Positions 26,522 to 35,034 of a stretch of 54,654 nucleotides of DNA are shown piece by piece. The stretch lies in contig CALGDE010000016.1 in assembly GCA_937883785.1 (NCBI GenBank), forward strand, positions 1 through 54,654, read 5' to 3'. Made by a program: the position numbers and the translations under genes. How positions within the stretch are numbered: position 1 is the stretch's first letter; each line of letters starts with the position of its first letter. The DNA comes from an uncultured cyanobacterium (GTDB lineage: Bacteria; Cyanobacteriota; Cyanobacteriia; CACIAM-69d). The notes under the pieces were generated by a model. That model was not told where the DNA came from. It searched no databases and saw nothing but the letters and a program-made list of their open reading frames with translations.

Positions 26522-27853
26522 CTAGGACTGTGGCTGGGGCGATCGCCACTGTCTGACTATGGTGCCAGGGATAGTGCGGTTAAGCCAGGGAGTATTTGCC
26601 GCCCGAGTTTTCAGAGTGTCAGCGGTGACGGTCCAGGTTTCAGCAGGATTGAACAAAATTAGGTCTGCGGGATTGCCGGGGGCGATCGCCGCCAGCTCCA
26701 TCCCCAAAATTCCAGCCGGTCCTGCACTTAACACCCGCCACAAATCCAGTGCCGCCAACTCTCCCGTTTCCACCAGCCCTTGCCATAGCAACGGTAGGGC
26801 TAGGGCATAGCCTAAGGTTCCGACGGGCGCTTCACCGAAAGCCACAGTCTTTTCTTCGTAGGTGTAGGCATGATGGTCGATGGCGATCGCATCCAGTGTC
26901 CCGTCCTTTAGCCCTTGGATCAGCCCATCGCGCTGGTGGGGCAGGGGCAGGGGTGGATAGCAGTGGAAGTTGGGATCATACGGAGCGGCGGGGGCGTCGC
27001 TACCTACCAAATTTGTTTCTCCGGTAATATGCCCGCTGTGGGCAACGAGGGATAGCCAAGTGGTGCTGGCGGTCAGGGTGGCATCGCGAGTTTTGCCTTG
27101 GCGAATGAGCTGGATAGCGCGATCGCTCCCGATTCTCATTAAATGCAGCGGGGCAGTGTGGGCATCGCTCAACTCCAAAACGCCGGCAACGGCAGCAGCT
27201 TCAGCGGCAACGGGAATTTTGATCAGCCCGGCTCGCAGGGTTTCGGCACCTTCAAAGAGATGACCGCCCCCTGCCAGCGTTGGATTCCATGCCCATAGGG
27301 CGATCGCACAGTTCAGTGGAGCCGCGTATTCCAACAGGCGACGACACAGCACCAGATCAGTGGCGGGTTGAGCATCGGTAAAGCCCACGGCTCCAGCGGG
27401 GCGTAATTCCCCTAGCTCCGTAAATTGTTTGCCTGCTCGATCCACGGTGGCGCTGCCCCAGGGTACACATTTAGCCAGGTGGGGATTGGTGCGTTGTAAT
27501 GTTTGAACGCGCTTGTGGAGGTCGTAAATTTGGGCGGGGGTGGCGATCGCCGGTTCCGTGTGTGGCAGCACCGCCACATGCCCAAAACCGCCCGCCGTCG
27601 CTGCGTCCAAAAATTCTGTCAGGGTTTCCCGTGACTCGTAACCCGGATCGCTGAGAGTGCTGTACAAGTCCACCAACGCCGGTCCTAGAATGCACCCTTG
27701 TCCGTCAATCACTTCAGTCGTACCGGGTACCTCGGAGGGGGCAGGGTCAATCGCTTCAACCCTACCGCTGGCAATCCACACTGTGGCTTGGCGATCGCTG
27801 TGGGCAACGGGATCCAGCACCCGCACATTTTCAATTAGGGCATCTTGAGTCAA
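26522..27853 (-). CDS. Dihydroorotase-like protein lacking the HxH metal motif (PyrC')
   Basis: 443 residues of the class I dihydroorotase family (start MTQDALIENVRVLDP, TTG codon). The domain order is normal: ILGPALVDLYSTLSDPGYESRETL, ATAGGFGHVAVLPHTEPA, HLMRI, DAIAIDHHAYTYEEK, GILGMELAAIAPGNPADLILFNP. But the family motif VDxHVHxRDPG is here VDLYSTLSDPG: both His of the HxH zinc site are gone. Such non-catalytic paralogues (PyrC' in some bacteria) bind aspartate transcarbamoylase as structural partners. A catalytic dihydroorotase would then be elsewhere in the genome. Role in pyrimidine synthesis is therefore inferred only. Confidence 0.78.
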   Translation of the reverse strand: MTQDALIENVRVLDPVAHSDRQATVWIASGRVEAIDPAPSEVPGTTEVIDGQGCILGPALVDLYSTLSDPGYESRETLTEFLDAATAGGFGHVAVLPHTEPAIATPAQIYDLHKRVQTLQRTNPHLAKCVPWGSATVDRAGKQFTELGELRPAGAVGFTDAQPATDLVLCRRLLEYAAPLNCAIALWAWNPTLAGGGHLFEGAETLRAGLIKIPVAAEAAAVAGVLELSDAHTAPLHLMRIGSDRAIQLIRQGKTRDATLTASTTWLSLVAHSGHITGETNLVGSDAPAAPYDPNFHCYPPLPLPHQRDGLIQGLKDGTLDAIAIDHHAYTYEEKTVAFGEAPVGTLGYALALPLLWQGLVETGELAALDLWRVLSAGPAGILGMELAAIAPGNPADLILFNPAETWTVTADTLKTRAANTPWLNRTIPGTIVRQWRSPQPQS

Positions 27854-27915
27854 AGTCAGTTCAATCCTCGCTATTTTTCAAATTGCGGCGGAAATGATTG
27901 CGGAGACTTGATTTT

Positions 27916-29277
27916 CTACAGAGCACCCGCGGCGGTTTTATCCAGAATTTCGCCAGATAGGTGGTGGGTAATATTCATGGTTTGGAGCATGGGCAGCCCG
28001 TCGACACCGTAGGGATAGGAAATAACGCTGACGCCGCCGTTTCCTTGCTTAAAGTTCCAGAAATTTTCCGGTCCCAATCCCGTCACCTGACACAACAGCG
28101 CCTTATTCACCGCATCGTGGGCTGCCACCAATCCCCGCAGCGATCGCCCCTCCGCCTTCTGTTGGGTCGCCACGCTGTCCACAATTTGCCGCCAGGTCAC
28201 ATCCACCCGGTCCCACACATCCTGAAGATTTTCACCATCAGGCATTTGCACTGTCTCCGGTTTGGTCTGCCACTGTTCTAGCAAACCCGGATAGCCCTCT
28301 TCGATTTCCGCCTCAAACTTTCCTTCCCATAGCCCATGGCTAATTTCCTTCATGCCATCCAGCAGGGTCAATTCCATCGGCGGATGTTCTTTGAGGATGG
28401 CCTCTGCCGTTGCTTTAGGGCGGGACATGGAACTACTAAACGCCATATCCAGCTTCACATCCTTCAGGAATGCACCTGCTTTCGCCGCCTGCGCCAAACC
28501 GTTTTCATTAAGCGGAATATCGATTTGCCCTTGGAACTGCCCCTTACGATTCCATTCCGTTTCTCCGTGACGAACCAACACCAGCTGAGGACCAGCATCG
28601 CCCGCCTTCATTTCTGGAATTGGCGTTGCCCCCTCTAATCCTGCCAGGTGAGCTGTCAAATTCATTGACTCAAGCTGCACCTGATCCTGGTAGCCGCCCT
28701 TAAAATTCAGCACGCTGATGGCGCAGTTGTTTTGCAGCAGTGACTGGTAGCGAGCGGCTTCAATGCCCAGCGCCGTGGAAATCAGGCAGCGATTAATGCC
28801 GTTGTGCCCCACGATCGCGATCGTTTCGCCGGCATGTTTCGCCAGGGTGGCCTCCCAGAATGCTTTAGCCTGCTCCCGCAAATCCAGCACCGGGAAATAT
28901 TCTCCCTCCGGCAACGCCATAGAAAACTTCTCGGGCTGGCGCTTCCAAATCTGATAGGACTCGGGAAACTTGTCCTGCACCTCCGACACCGACATCTTTT
29001 CCCACAGGGGCAAATTCACCTCCCGCAGCAGGTCGCTGGTGGTGGGTGCTGGCGCTCCTTCCAATTTGCTGGCGACGATGTCTGCCGTTTGCTTCGCCCG
29101 TTGCAGGGGACTGCAATAAATCGCCGCCAGGGATAAGCCCTCAAGTGCCTGCCCTGCTCGCGCTGCCTGCTGTTGCCCCAAATCGGTCAGAACAGACTCA
29201 TCGCACCGCCCCTGGATAATTCGACGGGTATTGAAATTGCTTTGACCGTGACGAATGATAATTACTCGGGTAGCCAG
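27916..29277 (-). CDS. Two-domain phosphoglycerate-mutase-family (histidine phosphatase) protein, CTG start proposed
   Basis: 453 residues with two histidine-phosphatase domains in tandem. Domain 1 has TRVIIIRHGQSNFNTRR (His10) and IAIVGHNGINRCLI (His158). Domain 2 has LVLVRHGETEWNRKGQFQGQIDIPLNENG (His237) and VAAHDAVNKALLCQVTGLG. Cyanobacterial proteins of this layout are annotated as phosphoglycerate mutase; a broader phosphatase role is possible. The conserved N-terminus extends upstream of the first ordinary start codon (TTG 29181). The frame has no ATG, GTG or TTG there. A perfect AAGGAGG (29286-29292) lies 8 bases before CTG 29275-29277, which reads M/L-ATRVIIIRHG, exactly where homologues begin. 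The start is therefore CTG, or a recent ATG-to-CTG change. Confidence 0.85.
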   Translation of the reverse strand: MATRVIIIRHGQSNFNTRRIIQGRCDESVLTDLGQQQAARAGQALEGLSLAAIYCSPLQRAKQTADIVASKLEGAPAPTTSDLLREVNLPLWEKMSVSEVQDKFPESYQIWKRQPEKFSMALPEGEYFPVLDLREQAKAFWEATLAKHAGETIAIVGHNGINRCLISTALGIEAARYQSLLQNNCAISVLNFKGGYQDQVQLESMNLTAHLAGLEGATPIPEMKAGDAGPQLVLVRHGETEWNRKGQFQGQIDIPLNENGLAQAAKAGAFLKDVKLDMAFSSSMSRPKATAEAILKEHPPMELTLLDGMKEISHGLWEGKFEAEIEEGYPGLLEQWQTKPETVQMPDGENLQDVWDRVDVTWRQIVDSVATQQKAEGRSLRGLVAAHDAVNKALLCQVTGLGPENFWNFKQGNGGVSVISYPYGVDGLPMLQTMNITHHLSGEILDKTAAGAL

Positions 29278-29312
29278 GGGTCCATCCTCCTTGGGGTCGG
29301 GTAAAGTTGTCG

Positions 29313-29382
29313 AATTTGAAACGTTGAGTTTGGAACGTTGATTTCGAAACGCTGAGTTTGAAACGCTGATTTCGAAACGGAG
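29313..29382. repeat. Five tandem copies of a 14-bp repeat
   Basis: Units at 29313, 29327, 29341, 29355 and 29369 follow the consensus AKTTYGAAACGYTG (the last ends GAG). They fill the gap between doxX and the phosphoglycerate-mutase-family gene, just upstream of the latter's ribosome site. Confidence 0.85.
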
Positions 29383-29390
29383 GCAGCTTT

Positions 29391-29774
29391 TTAAGCGGAC
29401 CTGTCTAAGCTTATGGGTCCTGATTTGTATGCGAACACCATTAACAAGCCGCCGATAATAGCCAGATTTTTTAGAAACTGGGTCATTTCCGCTGCATCAA
29501 CGATGGGATTGTGGAAAACCAAAGTGGCAGGCACTAAGAAGGCAATCAGCAAGCCTGCTCCGATACGCACCTTGTATCCCAAAATCAATGAGATGCTTCC
29601 CAACAGCAGAAAGGCGATGGTGAATACCGTCACAACCGGTGCGATGGGCAGTCCGGCTCCTGCGATCGCCTGTTGGGTACCGGCGAAATTAGAGATTTTG
29701 CCAATGCCGCTGTTGAGGAAAATGACTGCGATCGCGATACGAGCCACCAGCGGAACATATTTTTGAAGCACCAT
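29391..29774 (-). CDS. DoxX family membrane protein
   Basis: About 127 residues from MVLQKYVPLVARIAIAVIFLNSGIGKISNF. It has four predicted helices (LVARIAIAVIFLNSGIG, VVTVFTIAFLLLGSISLILG, GAGLLIAFLVPATLVF, NLAIIGGLLMVFA), the typical DoxX layout, and the conserved F-x-x-x-G-x-x-K start of the family. Function is not defined for most members (some act with thiol/redox proteins). A start 8 residues upstream (29798) is possible but adds polar residues without conservation. The 3' end is 9 bases from the 14-bp repeat array. Confidence 0.85.
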   Translation of the reverse strand: MVLQKYVPLVARIAIAVIFLNSGIGKISNFAGTQQAIAGAGLPIAPVVTVFTIAFLLLGSISLILGYKVRIGAGLLIAFLVPATLVFHNPIVDAAEMTQFLKNLAIIGGLLMVFAYKSGPISLDRSA

Positions 29775-29924
29775 AAAACTGTCTCCCGGCTGCTGCAATA
29801 GATCAATAAAAATTGATTGCTAAATACAAATTTTGAACTAAGTCACTGGTGGGAGGCTTTCCCAACTGCTACATCACTAAACATAAGCGTCTAAATATTT
29901 CAAAACCAGATGAATTGTACCGTG

Positions 29925-30443
29925 CTAGGGGGAGTTGGTCGTAGCGGGTTCAGGGCTCGCGCCAGCTCCAGTGTCGGCAGCTTCGGGGTAGCAGCGACGG
30001 TTTAATTGCTCCAGCACATCCTTCTCCTGGGTTGCCAATGCTTCCAGTCGTTTCACCGCTGTTTCCGCCTGGGCGCGATCGCGAGCCTCCAGCGCCGTCA
30101 AAAACTCATTGGTGGCCTCTCCGGAGTTGCCATAAATATTCCGCAGCGCCACCTGCACTACCGTTAAATCTTCGTCCAAGTCCCCAAGCTGATTGAGCTG
30201 ATCAATGGCTGTTGTGAACCCCGTTGCCGCCCGGGCGATCGCTTGGGTCCGTCCTGACACCGCTGGCTGGGCTGTCTCTTGCACGGTTCGGGCAATTTCG
30301 CTTAGCCGCTGACATTGGATGGCGCGACTGGGTGCACAGCTTGCCAGGAACGTACCAATGCCAACCATTGCCAAGAGTTTTTGGGCCAGGGGAGAAAGAG
30401 GCAAACGCCGAAAAAATACCGTGCTAAAAATACTGTCAGCCAT
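29925..30443 (-). CDS. Hypothetical lipoprotein-like protein
   Basis: 172 residues, ATG start. A basic/hydrophobic N-terminus (FFRRLPLSPLAQKLLAMVGIGTFLASC) ends in a lipobox-like LASC, predicting a lipid-modified Cys at about 36. The rest is helical and charged, rich in Ala/Glu/Gln (ATGFTTAIDQLNQLGDL, VKRLEALATQEKDVLEQLNRRC), with a Pro/Ala/Thr tail. I do not recognise a named family. It diverges from cynS. Confidence 0.65.
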   Translation of the reverse strand: MADSIFSTVFFRRLPLSPLAQKLLAMVGIGTFLASCAPSRAIQCQRLSEIARTVQETAQPAVSGRTQAIARAATGFTTAIDQLNQLGDLDEDLTVVQVALRNIYGNSGEATNEFLTALEARDRAQAETAVKRLEALATQEKDVLEQLNRRCYPEAADTGAGASPEPATTNSP

Positions 30444-30758
30444 GATTTAAGAAATGCCTTCTCTCTCAGAATTTACTGAATATTGAGTGAATATTTGCCG
30501 TCCACAGCATAAATTGCTGCATTTTTTCGTCAAAAATAATTTTCCATTTATTTTCAAAAAAAGTATCTAGCTTTACAGAGCTGTTCAGTATCTGTTGGTT
30601 TTATAGAGCGTGAAAAACCTAAATGCGCAAGAATAAATTGCGGACAATAACGGTCTTGGTATTGTCTAACGCCTGTTGGAAAAGTGCTGAAAAGCTTTCC
30701 GATTTGTGTATTTGTTGTTGCTTCAAAGGCGCTTCTAAAAACGTTAAAGGAGTAAACC
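30444..30758. promoter_or_regulatory. Intergenic region upstream of cynS
   Basis: 315 bases, AT-rich, no gene. It contains the NtcA site at 30563-30576 and an AAAGGAG ribosome site just before the cynS ATG. Confidence 0.6.
30563..30576 (+). promoter_or_regulatory. NtcA-binding site of cynS
   Basis: GTA-TCTAGCTT-TAC, an exact match to the consensus GTA-N8-TAC of the cyanobacterial nitrogen regulator NtcA. An A/T-rich -10-like TTTATA (30600-30605) lies 23 bases downstream, the spacing of class II NtcA-activated promoters, in which the site replaces the -35 box. The predicted transcript begins near 30612 with a leader of about 145 bases. Confidence 0.75.
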
Positions 30759-31202
30759 ATGGCTGTTTCTGAGATTACCCAAAAGCTACTGGATGCGAAG
30801 AAAGCGAAAGGTGTTAGCTATGCCGAACTGGAAGAAGTTGTTGGGCAAGATGAAGTTTGGATCGCGTCGGTGATTTTCCGCCAAGCCAGTGCTGATGCCG
30901 ACCAGGCTGCAAAGTTGGTTGAGGCGTTGGGATTGCCCGCAGAAATGGCTGAGCCCCTGACCGTTCCTCCTTTGAAAGGCGGTTTAGACCCCGTTATTCC
31001 TACGGATCCTCTGATTTATCGTCTGTATGAAATCATGCAGGTCTTTGGAATGCCGGTAAAAGATGTCATCCATGAAAAGTTTGGCGACGGTATCATGAGC
31101 GCCATTGACTTCTCCATTGAAGTGGACAAAGTGGAAGATCCCAAAGGCGATCGCGTTCAAATCACCATGTGCGGTAAATTCTTGCCCTATAAGAAATGGT
31201 AG
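30759..31202 (+). CDS. cynS: Cyanate hydratase (cyanase)
   Basis: Breaks down cyanate with bicarbonate to ammonia and two CO2, both detoxifying cyanate and feeding nitrogen and CO2 to the cell. 147 residues, full length for the family. The catalytic triad is intact: Arg88, Glu91 and Ser114, with the same 3 and 23 spacing as Arg96/Glu99/Ser122 of E. coli CynS ([19 protein letters not shown]). It ends in [15 protein letters not shown]. It is a single-gene transcript, with an NtcA site upstream and a strong terminator downstream. No cyanate/nitrite transporter genes accompany it. Confidence 0.97.
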   Translation: MAVSEITQKLLDAKKAKGVSYAELEEVVGQDEVWIASVIFRQASADADQAAKLVEALGLPAEMAEPLTVPPLKGGLDPVIPTDPLIYRLYEIMQVFGMPVKDVIHEKFGDGIMSAIDFSIEVDKVEDPKGDRVQITMCGKFLPYKKW

Positions 31203-31239
31203 ATAGTCTGTCTTTCTCCAGCTAAGAACCTTCCCAAAT

Positions 31240-31286
31240 AATGCTTAGGAGCCACATTGTGCATCACATCCTAAGCATTTTTTATT
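31240..31286 (+). terminator. Rho-independent terminator after cynS
   Basis: Perfect 11-bp stem AATGCTTAGGA (31240-31250) / TCCTAAGCATT (31269-31279) with an 18-base loop, followed by TTTTTATTGTTT. Confidence 0.88.
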
Positions 31287-31310
31287 GTTTACTTTTTCTA
31301 AACAACAAAG

Positions 31311-31800
31311 TAGACCTCTTGCATGAATCAAGGTGAGGATAAAGCCAAGCCAAAGTTGATGATGCCTGCCAATAGGTGGACCCTCAGCCCAAATCGGTGA
31401 CGACGATTGCGGTAGCACCCAGGCAAGGTTAGGCAGTACCCGGACAAGACATGACATCTCTTCAAGTGACGGATACTGGACTCCACTCCCAACATCAGAC
31501 GAACCAAGCTTCGACTAGGATATTTTTCGTCCTGGGGTAATGGTTTGTTTGGGGGCTTGCGCTAGGGAGTAATGCTGTTGTCGTGAAGGTGGCGAATACC
31601 CTGATGTCCCTATCAACCAAGCAGAGCAATAGCTTTTTGAAATGCGCCTGACTTTGGCGAAACAAGCGTAAATTATGGGTTTGCCCCTTCCCGCAAAAAG
31701 ACAATGTGAAATTGAGTGGGGTATTCTCGCCAGCATTGAAGGGCTAATGCCCATTCGTCCTGCATATTCATCCTGCCTAGGGCGCGAGTGACCAGACTCC
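31311..31800 (-). pseudogene. Degenerate IS5-family (DDE_4-type) transposase remnant
   Basis: Read leftward across frames, the region gives the C-terminal half of a DDE transposase. In order: GENTPLNFTLSFCGKGQTHNLRLFRQ (before 31650), then GIRHLHDNSITP, an in-frame TAG, a stretch ending VESSIRHLKRCHVLSG, and YRNRRHRFGLRVHLLAGI ending at TGA 31328. Intact cyanobacterial members read KGYQGIxxLH ... ITPIKKPK and YRNRRRRFGLRxNLIAGIYN, as I recall. At least one frameshift (near 31600) and a stop make it dead. The edge TAGACCTCTTGCATGAATC (from 31311) looks like a terminal inverted repeat. No partner is visible on the other side, so the element is truncated. Confidence 0.72.
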
Positions 31801-32003
31801 CTGACGTTGAGAGTCTCTAGAAACATTGTCTAGAAGTATTGATATTAAGCTTAGGCGTAACAGATCGAGGCAATTAAGAGCAGCGGCAGCTTGGAATTTC
31901 GATGAAGATTTAAACTTTCGTCGCCGTAAAGGATCAAGTTCGTTATGCTGTTATTTGGCCCATTTCCCGGAGGTCAATTTTCGGGATTCGATTTAGAGTG
32001 TTG

Positions 32004-32033
32004 GGCTACGGTTGACGTTCAGCCGTCGTAGCC
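32004..32033 (+). other. Stem-loop upstream of uppS
   Basis: GGCTACG (32004-32010) / CGTAGCC (32027-32033), a perfect 7-bp stem with a 16-base loop, 51 bases before the uppS ATG. No T-run. Its role is unknown; the rest of the 31801-32084 spacer holds nothing recognisable. Confidence 0.5.
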
Positions 32034-32084
32034 AATGCTGAGGGCATTGAATCATTATTGTTGCTGGCAATTAAGTGCAATTCT

Positions 32085-32849
32085 ATGAGTGCTACCTCGA
32101 CTGCGCTGCGTCAATTACCGGCGGATTTAAATCGCGACGCCCTGCCCAAACATGTGGCAGTGATTATGGACGGCAACGGGCGGTGGGCGCAAAAGCGAAA
32201 ATTGCCGCGAATTATGGGGCACCATCGGGGAGCAGATACCCTTCACGACCTGGTTTTATGCTGTAAAGACTGGGGCATTGAGTCTCTCACTGTGTATGCA
32301 TTTTCCACGGAAAACTGGCGGCGCCCTGAGAAGGAAGTGAATTTTTTAATGTTGCTTATTGAGCAAATGCTGCGGCGGGAAATGCGGTTTATGGAGGAGG
32401 AGGAAGTGCGCCTACGGGTGGTGGGTAATGTGGCAGCACTACCGAAAGCATTGCGTAAGGAAGTGGAAGAGTCGATGGAGCGGACGGCACACTTTAAATC
32501 ACTGAATTTTAATGTGGCGACGAATTACGGTGGGCGCCAGGAAATTGTGCAGGCGTGTCAGGCGATCGCCACTCAGGTTCAAGCGGGACAGCTAGCACCG
32601 GGGGAGATCACGGAGCAACATTTTGAACAGGTATTGTACACGGCGGGGGCAACGGATCCCGATTTGCTAATTCGCACCAGCGGGGAAATGCGAGTAAGTA
32701 ATTTTTTGCTTTGGCAGTTGGCTTATTCTGAATTTTACGTGACGGATACGCTGTGGCCAGATTTTGATCGCGAGGAGTTTCACAAGGCTTTGGTGGCTTA
32801 TCAAGATCGCGATCGCCGTTACGGAAAAGTGACCGGCTCGGCGATTTAA
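32085..32849 (+). CDS. uppS: Isoprenyl transferase (undecaprenyl diphosphate synthase)
   Basis: Cis-prenyltransferase making undecaprenyl diphosphate, the lipid carrier for peptidoglycan and other polysaccharides. About 254 residues. Motifs: [20 protein letters not shown] (catalytic Asp of DGNGRWA), [24 protein letters not shown] and the C-terminal [25 protein letters not shown] chose ATG 32085 ([12 protein letters not shown]); an in-frame start at 32058 adds nine residues without family support. In many cyanobacteria uppS follows cdaA, but here the two are 31 kb apart. Confidence 0.96.
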   Translation: MSATSTALRQLPADLNRDALPKHVAVIMDGNGRWAQKRKLPRIMGHHRGADTLHDLVLCCKDWGIESLTVYAFSTENWRRPEKEVNFLMLLIEQMLRREMRFMEEEEVRLRVVGNVAALPKALRKEVEESMERTAHFKSLNFNVATNYGGRQEIVQACQAIATQVQAGQLAPGEITEQHFEQVLYTAGATDPDLLIRTSGEMRVSNFLLWQLAYSEFYVTDTLWPDFDREEFHKALVAYQDRDRRYGKVTGSAI

Positions 32850-32892
32850 TGGGATAGCTGAAGCGGAATCAAACGCGCGAAGTTAAACAAGA

Positions 32893-34122
32893 TTAGTCGA
32901 CCCGTAAAGCAATGTGATTATCGCAAAATTTGATTTGGTTATTGTGCGATCGCACCCCAAAATTTTCACAGTAATCACGAATTTTACGGGGCAAATTGGG
33001 AAACGATAATTGTTGATCACCGCGAGCCATATCAGCCCATAGATATTGAATTTCCTGGCTATAAAATTCGGATTCTTCTAAAGACAAACCCAGGGAGCTT
33101 TTTGCTAATAACTGAGTCATAAATGCTCCGCTATGATTGCCCGCCCACTGACGAGACACTGACGTTAAATTCTCCCAGTCCGGCAAAGTTTTAATATTAT
33201 GCGTTTCAATTTCTAGCCATCGCTGCCTCGATACTTCCCCATCCATGTCAGGCTCACGAGAAGTTATCTCATGTAGCGTCAGAATTCGATACGGATGGGG
33301 ATAAGCAATTAAGGACCCTGTGGTGATAGCAAATAACCCATTGGCATCTACGATATTTTGTACATGAAGATGTCCGGTAAAAACAAACTTGACGCCAGCA
33401 TCTCGCAGCTTATTTTGAAGACCAACAGCCTCAGGCAGAATATATCGTTGCCCTAAGGGATGGGTGGACTGGTTAGGAATATGTTCAGCAACATTGTGAT
33501 GCACCATTACCATCACAATTTCATCTGATCTTTGATCACCGTTTTTATTGCTTTCTTTATTGCTTTGATTGTGATTGACTTTTAGTTCCTGAAGCTGCCG
33601 GTCTAACCATTCCATTTGTGGCAAGTCAATCCTGCCATCAATATATTGACCATCCGCTGAAAGCTGATTGGAATTTAATCCAATTAAGCGAATTCCCGGA
33701 AAAATTTGTTGATTGTAGTAGGGGCGATCGCCCGACCCTTGGTAACCAAACTTTCGATACAGGTCAATGAACTCTTCTTGGGTAGTTTTACTTTTATAAA
33801 ATGAGCGCGCCGGAAAGTCGTGGTTGCCTGGAATGACGTAGGTGGAAAATGGCAGTTGGGCAAGGCGATTCGCCAACCAATGATGATTTTCTGGCTCGCC
33901 ATGTTGGGTCAAGTCGCCAGGCATCAGCAAAAAATCCACATCTGCTGACTGCAAATGCTCGAACACCTGCTCCAAAGCCGGAATTCCCACTTCCACTAAA
34001 TGCAGGCGATTAGGACCCTGCCAAACAGTTTGGGGTAGCGCCACATGGGAATCACTAATAACCCCAAAGCGACACTGACGCACTGAAGTCGCTGAAGAAT
34101 TTTCCAACCCGAAATTAGACAT
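32893..34122 (-). CDS. Calcineurin-like metallophosphoesterase
   Basis: About 409 residues. The five metallophosphoesterase blocks are in order: FGVISDSHV (D-x-H), LLMPGDLTQHG (GD), YVIPGNHDFPAR (GNHD), VMVMVHHNVAEH (H) and VFTGHLHVQNI (GHxH). The spacing resembles the CpdA/class III cyclic-nucleotide phosphodiesterase group, but the C-terminal 130 residues are extra and unrecognised. The substrate (cAMP, another phosphodiester or a phosphoprotein) cannot be fixed. ATG 34122 (MSNFGLEN) is preferred over an in-frame TTG three codons upstream. Confidence 0.85.
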   Translation of the reverse strand: MSNFGLENSSATSVRQCRFGVISDSHVALPQTVWQGPNRLHLVEVGIPALEQVFEHLQSADVDFLLMPGDLTQHGEPENHHWLANRLAQLPFSTYVIPGNHDFPARSFYKSKTTQEEFIDLYRKFGYQGSGDRPYYNQQIFPGIRLIGLNSNQLSADGQYIDGRIDLPQMEWLDRQLQELKVNHNQSNKESNKNGDQRSDEIVMVMVHHNVAEHIPNQSTHPLGQRYILPEAVGLQNKLRDAGVKFVFTGHLHVQNIVDANGLFAITTGSLIAYPHPYRILTLHEITSREPDMDGEVSRQRWLEIETHNIKTLPDWENLTSVSRQWAGNHSGAFMTQLLAKSSLGLSLEESEFYSQEIQYLWADMARGDQQLSFPNLPRKIRDYCENFGVRSHNNQIKFCDNHIALRVD

Positions 34123-34300
34123 CGCTACCAAACATCACCCTAAATACGGTGCCGCCCATACAGTGCGGTAGATATTTCGCACCGTGTTCCGAAGATATTC
34201 ACGCCAGCAGCTACATCTATCTGGCAATGACCCTTTAACTGTATCGAGAGACTGGCCGATTAAAACGGACCTTGGCGAGGATCAGCGGATGCTTTAACTT

Positions 34301-34879
34301 TTGTTGCGACAAGTCTTTGATCGTACTTCACGGAAACTTTATACAAAACAGAATCGTCTTTATCGAATCTTTAAAAATGGGACCGGTTTTAGTCGTTATA
34401 TTTGGCGAGCAGTAAACGACCAATCAGAACAAAGTTGGGGTTCGTTAGTTAAGAATTGGTCGCAGGTTAGATACGCACTCAAAGGTCACGCGGGTCTCTA
34501 CGCCATGTTTAAAGCACTTTCTTCAGGACGGTCTCGTCTCAAACTTTCTAAAGCCTCTGCACCAGAATTTCGGCTATGCGCTCTGGCGATCGCGGCAATT
34601 CTAGCTGGAGGAGCGCTAGTTGAGCAGCAGCTTGGCTCGCGGGTTAGTACGGCTGATTCATGGACACCAGATCCATCTGTAGAGGTGGATCCGTCTCCAG
34701 AGATTTATTTTGCGCCCGTGTCCGATATCAATGATTTGCCTCAGGATGATCCTTTGCAAACGAGTAGCAAGGGGCAAACTTACACTTCAAAAGAACAGTG
34801 TGAAGCGGATGCTGCTGCCCAGGACGCGTCTCCTGATGCGTGGGAAACCCTCTGTTGGGGCTTGCCGAGCACGGATTAG
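34301..34879 (+). CDS. Hypothetical protein with one membrane segment
   Basis: 192 residues if begun at TTG 34301, or 124 from ATG 34505 (MFKALSSGRSRLK), which may be the true start. One hydrophobic segment (FRLCALAIAAILAGGALVEQ) precedes an acidic, Pro-rich outer part that ends with two Cys (EQCEADAAAQ and ETLCWGLPSTD). No family is recognised. Such proteins are often cell-envelope or signal-anchored factors. Spacers on both sides are of moderate length and give no operon hint. Confidence 0.5.
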   Translation: MLRQVFDRTSRKLYTKQNRLYRIFKNGTGFSRYIWRAVNDQSEQSWGSLVKNWSQVRYALKGHAGLYAMFKALSSGRSRLKLSKASAPEFRLCALAIAAILAGGALVEQQLGSRVSTADSWTPDPSVEVDPSPEIYFAPVSDINDLPQDDPLQTSSKGQTYTSKEQCEADAAAQDASPDAWETLCWGLPSTD

Positions 34880-35034
34880 TTTTTTAGGGCGACTTTTAGT
34901 GATCGCAATGATCGCATTGCCTAGATCAATCGCAAAAGAATCTTGAACGGTGGGCGCTGGGCTTCTACAATTTCACTTGATTTGGACTAGCTGGCATTGG
35001 CTTGAACAAATCGGCGGTGAAATAGGAGACAGCT

